From the NCBI GenBank assembly GCA_031973435.1, contig DALYDA010000022.1, positions 1-9,673 of the forward strand: a stretch of 9,673 bases of DNA, written 5' to 3'. Positions within the stretch are counted from its first letter, which is position 1, and every line of letters begins with the position of its first letter. Below the pieces are notes generated by a model that did not search any database, was not told the DNA's origin, and worked only from the letters and a program-made list of their open reading frames with translations. Origin of the DNA: HK-STAS-PATE-34 sp031973435. GTDB lineage: Bacteria; Patescibacteriota; Minisyncoccia; Phycocordibacterales; UBA9973. Position numbers and translations under genes: made by a program. Below are positions 5,899 through 9,673 of the stretch, in pieces.

Positions 5899-6263
5899 CT
5901 ATGGCCTCCCCTCCGGCACCTGGCTCTGGGGGTAGATGTAACAATTGCACAATCCAAATAACATGCGTAGCTTGCTTTTATATACGATCCCATCTGGATC
6001 GCCTGGTTAAAAAACAAGTCGAAACTCCCTATGAGTGCTATCTAGGATTTTTCTCAAAGTCCTTTCAGCACAGTATGAGAGAGAAGGCCACTTTCTCTCC
6101 CTTACTGTGCCGTGGAAATTATGAAAACCTCGGCACGGCTATAATCTATAGTTTGTAAAAGTATTAAAACCTTTGTTAGGGCAAATATCTACACTGGCGA
6201 GCTCCACAATTTGTTTATTTAGTGAGTGCGGGTGTCATTTACCTCTATCAACGTTCTGGGGAC

Positions 6264-6292
6264 AGTATAGCAGATTCCTCTTTCTTTGTCAA
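6264..6292 (-). promoter_or_regulatory. Consensus leftward promoter of the structured-RNA unit
   Basis: Reading the minus strand: TTGACA (6287-6292), 17 bases, TATACT (6264-6269) preceded by an extended -10 TG. The RNA start is expected near 6257. The upstream 9-mer TAAGTCAAA lies 5 bases before the -35. It is one of the best promoters in the window. Confidence 0.85.
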
Positions 6293-6297
6293 GTCTT

Positions 6298-6306
6298 TTT
6301 GACTTA
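6298..6306 (-). promoter_or_regulatory. Putative operator/UP-like site, left copy
   Basis: TAAGTCAAA on the minus strand, 5 bases upstream of the leftward -35. With AAGTC at 6291-6295 it forms a small inverted repeat AAGTC-TTTTT-GACTT. The same 9-mer stands at the same distance from the rightward promoter. Confidence 0.55.
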
Positions 6307-6373
6307 ATTCATACGTTATTTGTATTTTATGTATATAATACAAGGTTTTTTTGTATTATTAGTGTCTATTTGG

Positions 6374-6382
6374 TTTGACTTA
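6374..6382 (-). promoter_or_regulatory. Third copy of the operator-like 9-mer
   Basis: TAAGTCAAA on the minus strand, followed after 5 bases by TAGACA (6363-6368), a -35-like hexamer. No -10 is found at the proper distance, so this is an orphan site, a decayed promoter or an extra binding site. The rest of 6300-6437 is AT-rich and holds no gene. Confidence 0.4.
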
Positions 6383-6423
6383 TTTGCTACATTTTTGACA
6401 TTTTTTAATTCCATATTATGATA

Positions 6424-6432
6424 TAAGTCAAA
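6424..6432 (+). promoter_or_regulatory. Putative operator/UP-like site, right copy
   Basis: TAAGTCAAA on the + strand, 5 bases upstream of the rightward -35. With 6374-6383 it forms a perfect 10-base inverted repeat (TTTGACTTAT...ATAAGTCAAA). Confidence 0.55.
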
Positions 6433-6437
6433 GAGTA

Positions 6438-6466
6438 TTGACATTGTCTCTATACTTTGATATACT
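6438..6466 (+). promoter_or_regulatory. Consensus rightward promoter
   Basis: TTGACA (6438-6443), 17 bases, TATACT (6461-6466) with TG one base before it. RNA should start near 6473. The -10 and the bases after it (TATACTGTC..CAGA) match the leftward promoter. Confidence 0.85.
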
Positions 6467-6472
6467 GTCTTC

Positions 6473-6618
6473 AGATGACGTTTCAAAAGACGTTAAATCT
6501 ATTGGTTTATGCTCGATTAATCCAATGTTCGGCTAGGTGAGGGTTATGTCCCCCTAGCCGACCACCAGGTGGTCTTGCAAAACTAGTTTTTTTGTTCATT
6601 TACCAAAAAAGGAGGAAA
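6473..6618 (+). ncRNA. Structured leader of the rightward transcript
   Basis: Three hairpins follow the start site: ATTGG/CCAAT (6501-6526), a strong TCGGCTAGG/CCTAGCCGA stem with an inner GGG/CCC (6529-6561), and GACCACC-A-GGTGGTC (6560-6574), a near-perfect palindrome that overlaps the second stem by two bases. AAAACTAG-T7 (6579-6593) follows, an imperfect terminator-like tail. AAGGAGG then precedes a short frame. The layout resembles an attenuator or riboregulator, but I recognise no riboswitch class. Confidence 0.45.
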
Positions 6619-6672
6619 ATGTGGAAGACTAAGTTCCCCCTAATTAACCATTGGAAGAAGTTTTTGCATTAA
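6619..6672 (+). CDS. 17-residue leader peptide candidate
   Basis: ATG at 6619 follows the perfect Shine-Dalgarno AGGAGG (6610-6615) by only three bases, which is short. The frame encodes MWKTKFPLINHWKKFLH and ends in TAA at 6670. It overlaps the 58-codon frame at 6651 in the -1 register and ends at the 10-bp hairpin 6659-6688. It could be a leader peptide, the first part of a frameshifted product, or the start of a gene broken by one indel. Confidence 0.4.
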   Translation: MWKTKFPLINHWKKFLH

Positions 6673-6827
6673 GATTATTGCAAAAACTATCAAGATGGTG
6701 TAGATTAGTTGTCGTGCTGAAGCTTACAAAAATTCTAAGCTCCCAGCAATTAAAATTTGACGCTCTTGATCAAGATCAGGAAGAAACACATCTAGCAAAG
6801 ATGTTGTTGACTAAAACTGAACTATGA
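6651..6827 (+). CDS. Small basic/acidic protein candidate overlapping the leader peptide in the -1 frame
   Basis: From the TTG at 6651 the frame runs 58 codons to TGA at 6825. It encodes a basic helix-forming start (FALRLLQKLSRWCRLVVVLK), a middle with SSQQ and an acidic stretch (DALDQDQEETHLAKMLL). Its own start has no Shine-Dalgarno, whereas the overlapping 17-codon frame does. A -1 shift between AAG AAG TTT TTG would fuse the two into a product of about 70 residues. The terminator at 6845 follows directly. I cannot name it. Confidence 0.35.
   Translation: MEEVFALRLLQKLSRWCRLVVVLKLTKILSSQQLKFDALDQDQEETHLAKMLLTKTEL
6659..6688 (+). repeat. 10-bp hairpin at the frame overlap
   Basis: AGTTTTTGCA and TGCAAAAACT form a perfect stem around a 10-base loop that contains the stop codon of the leader frame. 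In DNA it is also an inverted repeat. Confidence 0.45.
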
Positions 6828-6844
6828 TCGATTGAGCACAAAAA

Positions 6845-6874
6845 AAACCCCTTCACTTAATTGTGGAGGGGTTT
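6845..6874. terminator. Bidirectional terminator between the rightward unit and the TrmB-like gene
   Basis: A 12-bp stem AAACCCCTTCAC/GTGGAGGGGTTT (one U-G) with a 6-base loop. The minus side has T8, ideal for ending the TrmB-like gene; the + side ends in TTTAATCTTTTT. Confidence 0.9.
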
Positions 6875-6892
6875 AATCTTTTTACTATAAAG

Positions 6893-7657
6893 TTAGTCCT
6901 TATTTTCTTTTTTGGCTTTTATCCCTTCGATTGCGAGGTCAAAAAGAGTTCTAAATGTATCTGCCACATCCTGGCTTTTAATGAATATTGCTGAAAGGTT
7001 TTTCGAAAGTGTGTGGATTCGAATGCGATCTGAATATATCCCTATGTCACACTTGATTCCGTAAGTCGGATCCTCAATCCTGTATCTTTCTGCCATATCA
7101 TTTGAAGGAAGATCTCCTTCAGAAGATACAAAAATAGATCTTGATTTAACTTTTTTGCTCAGTCGAAGAGCCCTGGCGTCTTCTTGGTCTTTTTTACTAA
7201 AAGCCTGATTTATTAAGTCTCTTGAATATATCAGATAGGCAATATCGTCCTTGTCTTCTGCTTGAAAATATTCTTTGAGAGAGCGAAGGATTCCTTCCTT
7301 TCCTTCATACACTTTTACAATCGGTCTCTCCCCTTCCTGAAGTGCAAAATTTTTCAATCTCGGTATAACTTCGCTTAGTAGTTTGCTTTGCTCGTCGAGT
7401 TTCGTCTTTTCGTTCTGTATATAAGACTCGAGTCTCTCTGGTGGCTCTGCTTGGTATTTTACTTTTTTGTCTACGGTGATCTCGTCTACTAAGCCCTTTT
7501 TCATCAACGTCTCAAGCACTGGATATATAGTAGTTCTGTTTATCTTTGTTATTTTCGCAAGATCTATAACAGAAGAAGACTCCATGGTAAGTAGCTTTGT
7601 GTACACCTCTGCTTCTTTTTCAGAAAGTCCTATATCTTCGAGAAACCTTTTTATCAT
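6893..7657 (-). CDS. TrmB-family transcriptional regulator
   Basis: The 254-residue product has the TrmB layout. A winged helix-turn-helix fills about 1-75: helix GLSEKEAEVYTKLL, then the recognition region KITKINRTTIYPVLETLMKKGLV at 36-57, then a wing ending KVKYQAEPPE. A charged helix (about 77-105) that probably dimerises follows, and then a C-terminal alpha/beta effector-type domain (about 112-250, beginning PIVKVYEGKEGILRSL). TrmB proteins are best known as archaeal sugar regulators but are common in Parcubacteria-type genomes. The start codon sits 6 bases after a TATAAT box, so the mRNA is probably leaderless. A direct repeat over the promoter may be its own operator. Its ligand cannot be read from sequence. 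Confidence 0.88.
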   Translation of the reverse strand: MIKRFLEDIGLSEKEAEVYTKLLTMESSSVIDLAKITKINRTTIYPVLETLMKKGLVDEITVDKKVKYQAEPPERLESYIQNEKTKLDEQSKLLSEVIPRLKNFALQEGERPIVKVYEGKEGILRSLKEYFQAEDKDDIAYLIYSRDLINQAFSKKDQEDARALRLSKKVKSRSIFVSSEGDLPSNDMAERYRIEDPTYGIKCDIGIYSDRIRIHTLSKNLSAIFIKSQDVADTFRTLFDLAIEGIKAKKENKD

Positions 7658-7663
7658 GTAAAA

Positions 7664-7672
7664 ATTATATCA
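7664..7672 (-). promoter_or_regulatory. Extended -10 promoter giving a leaderless TrmB-like mRNA
   Basis: On the minus strand TGATATAAT places a perfect -10 with its TG extension 6 bases before the ATG at 7657. RNA would begin at or next to the start codon. No good -35 is seen. Confidence 0.7.
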
Positions 7673-7681
7673 TGGTGGAGA

Positions 7682-7716
7682 AAGTATGAGTAGATATGGG
7701 AGTATAAGTATGAGTA
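7682..7716. repeat. Direct repeat upstream of the TrmB-like gene, possible operator
   Basis: AAGTATGAGTA occurs at 7682-7692 and again at 7706-7716, 24 bases apart, covering the -35 region of the regulator's promoter. Related GTATAAG and GTATG fragments lie between and after. Confidence 0.45.
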
Positions 7717-7762
7717 TGTACACAAGAATGAGGAAAGTTAGAACACTACAATCATAAGAAAT

Positions 7763-7790
7763 AAAAAAACCACACTATTGTGGTTTTTTT
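7763..7790. terminator. Bidirectional terminator ahead of the TrmB-like gene's upstream region
   Basis: A-rich run, then stem CCACA/TGTGG with flanking A/T pairs and a CTAT loop. On the minus strand it overlaps the last bases of the gene at 7789-8388 and ends that transcript in a T7 run. Confidence 0.8.
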
Positions 7791-8388
7791 ATTTTTCCAA
7801 TCCCATCTCCTTCCAAACAAAGTAAGTAGTTAAACCTGTACTTGGCTCATTCTCTATATACCCTTCTTCTTTAAAATCTTCATCTTCAAGGAAAATTTGA
7901 TATTTCAAAAACGAATACTGAGTTAAAAGACCGGGGTAACTACCAGACTCTTTCTCTTCTTTTACCTCTCCTAAAAAAATTCCGTCATATTTATTTTTTA
8001 TACCCAACTCTTCGAACAATGCCCTATTTATTTCCTCGTCTATGTTTTCACCGTTTTTTAATTTCTCTGACAAAGAAGACATCGGACTTCTTTGTCTTTC
8101 TCTTCCATCACTAAAGACTTGTTTATCCTCTACGAGAACAAATTTTCTTTGATTCTTACTATAATTTACTGAGATTGACAGTGCGTTTATTTTTCTAAAA
8201 ATAGAGTCACCTTCTTTAACCAGTTCGCTTTCTCTATTTTTTATTTCATTAAACAGATCTTCTACTCTCTTAGCGTCATTTTTACCAAAAAAAGATGTAT
8301 CTATATTATTTTTCTCTAAAATTTCCTGCAATGAATCCGTAGTGTCGACTTCAAATATATTATTTTCCTTTTTCATACTCTCAATCAT
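7789..8388 (-). CDS. Protein with a degenerate Nudix-type box
   Basis: The ATG at 8388 (199 residues) is chosen because a consensus promoter's -10 ends 7 bases before it; the longer start at 8424 lies inside the -35. Residues 1-65 are mostly charged helix. From about 66 on, the pattern resembles a Nudix fold: strands SISVNYSK and KFVLVEDK, then E108-x5-E114-x7-R122-A-L-F-E126-E127-L-G129-I. This matches the Nudix box Gx5Ex7REUxEExGU except that the first Gly is Glu and the first catalytic Glu of REU is Ala. Strands GIFLGEVKEE and TQYSFLKYQIFL follow. Two of the metal-binding glutamates remain. It may be a weak or non-catalytic Nudix relative. The assignment rests on this motif alone. Confidence 0.6.
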   Translation of the reverse strand: MIESMKKENNIFEVDTTDSLQEILEKNNIDTSFFGKNDAKRVEDLFNEIKNRESELVKEGDSIFRKINALSISVNYSKNQRKFVLVEDKQVFSDGRERQRSPMSSLSEKLKNGENIDEEINRALFEELGIKNKYDGIFLGEVKEEKESGSYPGLLTQYSFLKYQIFLEDEDFKEEGYIENEPSTGLTTYFVWKEMGLEK

Positions 8389-8395
8389 AAAGAAA

Positions 8396-8424
8396 ATGAT
8401 ACATCTAAATGTGCTTATTGTCAA
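8396..8424 (-). promoter_or_regulatory. Consensus promoter giving a leaderless mRNA for the Nudix-like gene
   Basis: On the minus strand TTGACA (8419-8424), 17 bases, TATCAT (8396-8401). The expected RNA start falls at the ATG at 8388. It is divergent from and close to the HU promoter. Confidence 0.75.
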
Positions 8425-8450
8425 TATTTCCCTTTGAAAAACCGTTACTG

Positions 8451-8456
8451 TATAAT
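8451..8456 (+). promoter_or_regulatory. -10 box of the HU gene promoter
   Basis: A perfect TATAAT preceded by ACTG. No good -35 lies 16-18 bases upstream. RNA should begin near 8463, leaving a ~72-base leader. Confidence 0.6.
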
Positions 8457-8461
8457 ACTTC

Positions 8462-8522
8462 TAGCTTCCAAACATCGAAGCTAAGCTTAGCATTAGTAGT
8501 TAACTCTCTAGTCGAACTAGAG
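8462..8522 (+). promoter_or_regulatory. Two-hairpin leader of the HU mRNA
   Basis: Stems TAGCTTC/GAAGCTA (8462-8483) and CTCTAG-TCGAA-CTAGAG (8506-8522) lie between the predicted start site and the ATG at 8535, which has no Shine-Dalgarno. The first stem begins at the RNA 5' end, which could stabilise the message. Confidence 0.45.
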
Positions 8523-8534
8523 TCTATAAGTAAT

Positions 8535-8807
8535 ATGAACAAACAAGCACTTGTAGAAATGGTTCACGGGAAGATCGGTGGCACAAAAGTTGCTGCTGAA
8601 GGAGTAGTAGATGGCATCATAGATGCAATCGTTTCAACTCTAAAGAAAGGCGAGGAAGTTTCTATCGCTGGACTTGGTATCTTCTCAGCCAAGGCACGCG
8701 CAGCTCGTATGGCTCGCAACCCAAAGACAGGTGAGCAAGTAAAGGTTGCTGCAACAACTGTTCCAAAGTTTCGTGCAGCAAAGGCTCTAAAGGACGCAGT
8801 AAAATAA
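8535..8807 (+). CDS. hup: HU-family nucleoid DNA-binding protein
   Basis: HU proteins dimerise and bend DNA in the nucleoid. The 90-residue product has the standard length and order: an N-terminal helix pair (NKQALVEMVHGKIGGTKVAAEGVVDGIIDAI), the GEEVSIAGLGIFSAKARAARMARNPKTGE core, and the DNA-binding arm around residues 53-75 including the conserved R-NPKTGE. It closes with VPKFRAAKALKDAVK, the family's F+AxKxLK ending. The frame stays open upstream to 8409, but homology and the predicted RNA start place the ATG at 8535. The gene is monocistronic, divergent from the Nudix-like gene, with a structured leader and a strong terminator. HU versus IHF cannot be fully decided, but the single-gene form and residues favour HU. 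Confidence 0.96.
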   Translation: MNKQALVEMVHGKIGGTKVAAEGVVDGIIDAIVSTLKKGEEVSIAGLGIFSAKARAARMARNPKTGEQVKVAATTVPKFRAAKALKDAVK

Positions 8808-8855
8808 TAGTCGGCCGTGTTTTGGCCCTATCCAAAACAATTCCCCGTCCACTTA

Positions 8856-8891
8856 CAAAAATACCCCAATGGATTGTGTGGGGTATTTTTG
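8856..8891 (+). terminator. Intrinsic terminator of the HU gene
   Basis: A perfect 12-bp stem CAAAAATACCCC/GGGGTATTTTTG with a 12-base loop, about 50 bases after the HU stop. Confidence 0.85.
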
Positions 8892-8900
8892 TTTCCAAAT

Positions 8901-8925
8901 AAAAAAAATCGCACTTTATGTGCGA
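8901..8925 (-). terminator. Intrinsic terminator of the 8933-9673 gene
   Basis: On the minus strand the stem TCGCAC-ATAAA-GTGCGA is followed by T8, just after the TAA of the gene. Confidence 0.85.
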
Positions 8926-8932
8926 CCTTGTC

Positions 8933-9673
8933 TTATTTGCCGAATCCTTCTGTCATACTCTCACCATATAAACTTAGCTCCTTATACATGACCACATGTG
9001 CTTCATGCTCAAATGATCCTTTAAGTTTAGCTTCCATGTCATATGCTTCAGGCCAGCTTATGTTTTCCTCAAACATATTGAGATACGAACCCGCCGACAT
9101 AGCAAAAGATCTAAAAAGGCCGAAGGTCGCTTTGGAATAACTAGTCATCGGCTTCTCCTTAAATTGTTTTGCATGAGAAAGTTCTTCTATAAGATCGCTC
9201 GGATCCCAATAGAAATACTCTTGCTTGATACTTTGATCGAAACCATAAGAGAGGAGACTGTATAAGTCTAAATGAAGCGAATTTGTAAACGGTTCATAGT
9301 ACGCAGTTGCATTTGTGACACTGAATGGAAAATGAAGGTCTATATCTACTCTCACTTTTGGTGCACCACACGCAAAGTAGCACTTCCATATAAAATGGTA
9401 GTAGCTTTCGCTTGTAACCGTGTCTGGAAAACCTCTAAAGACATCCTCGACATTGATTCCTTTTTTCATTAGGTATCTATCAAACTCTTCGCTTGAGAAA
9501 CTCCTAACTTTCTTTTCAATGGACTTTATACTATCCACTCTTTCCTTGCTCCCCCACTTTTTTATATCGAGGTCTGTAAGATAAAGTTTTTTGTAACGTT
9601 CAAGCTTTAGGTCCTTTGGTAAATCTTCTATACCAGAGTAATAGTTGAGGAAGAGATCAGTCAGGCTATCTCC
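8933..9673 (-). CDS. Unknown protein with an HExxH-like motif, 5' end outside the window
   Basis: The frame is open to the window edge, so at least 246 residues are present and the N-terminus is missing; the GTG at 9538 is internal. I do not recognise the family. Near residues 125-140 of the fragment is TAYYEPFTNSLHLDLY, and at 161-170 LIEELSHAKQ, followed later by AYDMEAKLKGSFEHEAH. This order (an aromatic-Asn-hydrophobic strand, then a helix HELxHAxQ, then an acidic helix) resembles zinc metalloproteases, but the first zinc-ligand His of HExxH is Glu here. The protein may be an inactive or altered relative, or the likeness may be chance. No membrane helix is visible in the part present. Confidence 0.7.
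   Translation of the reverse strand, partial: GDSLTDLFLNYYSGIEDLPKDLKLERYKKLYLTDLDIKKWGSKERVDSIKSIEKKVRSFSSEEFDRYLMKKGINVEDVFRGFPDTVTSESYYHFIWKCYFACGAPKVRVDIDLHFPFSVTNATAYYEPFTNSLHLDLYSLLSYGFDQSIKQEYFYWDPSDLIEELSHAKQFKEKPMTSYSKATFGLFRSFAMSAGSYLNMFEENISWPEAYDMEAKLKGSFEHEAHVVMYKELSLYGESMTEGFGK

Larger units (their letters stand above)
5217..6257 (-). ncRNA. Large (~1 kb) highly structured RNA or leader without a convincing gene
   Basis: A consensus promoter starts RNA near 6257, and no clear gene appears until 5216. The stretch is packed with long inverted repeats: 6068-6110 (GCACAGTA/TACTGTGC plus GAGAGAA/TTCTCTC), 5881-5952 (~20 bp nested around a CCCC/GGGG stem), 5829-5868 (ACTTC, GCTG and GGGC stems), 5723-5750, 5432-5483 (17 nt per arm), 5314-5335 (GGAAACC/GGTTTCC) and 5280-5306. 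Two mismatches on the + strand become G-U pairs on the minus strand (in 5881-5952 and in the CAGCTCA/TGAGTTG stem at 5688-5712), which fits minus-strand transcription; the 5432-5483 stem is neutral. I find no RNase P, tmRNA, SRP or tRNA core. Tiny frames occur within it, with little support. It may be a stand-alone large ncRNA or a giant 5' leader. Confidence 0.55.

Noticed and set aside
5697..6158. A 153-codon open frame on the + strand
   Set aside because: It runs through the long inverted repeats, has no start signal, its translation shows no domain-like pattern, and it opposes the strong leftward promoter. It looks like chance openness in structured sequence.
5217..6257. RNase P RNA, tmRNA or group I/II intron
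   Set aside because: There is no GAGGAAAGUCC core, no tRNA-like ends or tag frame, no group I core blocks and no group II domain V hairpin on either strand.
3700..6880. Mobile element or CRISPR array
   Set aside because: No transposase, integrase, terminal repeats, target duplication or regularly spaced identical repeats are present. The repeated elements are diverged and irregularly spaced.

Overview
The window looks like a chromosomal segment of a Candidate Phyla Radiation (Patescibacteria, probably Parcubacteria-like) bacterium. This is inferred from several traits together: low G+C, compact single-gene units separated by intrinsic terminators, few Shine-Dalgarno sites, two transcripts that look leaderless, a bacterial TrmB-type regulator, and ClpP, RNase Y and HU beside many small proteins I cannot name. 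No rRNA or tRNA is present to settle the phylum. All confident genes end in TAA or TAG and none contains an in-frame TGA, so nothing suggests a reassigned code.

Layout. Positions 9-3180 are housekeeping: clpP (+), a signal-peptide/three-helix membrane protein (-), and rny, RNase Y (+). A small unknown gene with its own promoter follows (+, 3323-3625). Positions 3700-6260 are unusual. A consensus promoter at 6264-6292 fires leftward into about 1 kb that shows many long hairpins and no convincing gene. Beyond it come three small genes (4935-5216, 4252-4545, 3705-3992), and a terminator at 3677-3700 ends the unit. In front of each of the last two genes lies a copy of a ~210-nt structured element whose stems differ in sequence but keep their pairing. 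A second 75-nt hairpin module is repeated inside the long leader. A mirror-image promoter at 6438-6466 fires rightward into a ~400-nt transcript with a structured leader and two tiny overlapping frames. Both promoters carry the same upstream 9-mer at the same distance.

Positions 6893-9673 return to ordinary genes: a TrmB-family regulator (-), a protein with a degenerate Nudix box (-), HU (+), and a partial protein (-) with an HExxH-like motif that lacks its first histidine.

ClpP, RNase Y and HU are separate housekeeping units for protein turnover, RNA decay and nucleoid structure. The divergent unit around 6260-6470 appears to be one co-regulated locus that makes structured RNA on one arm and a small peptide or RNA on the other. 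Its function cannot be read from sequence, and it is the best candidate here for an undescribed system.
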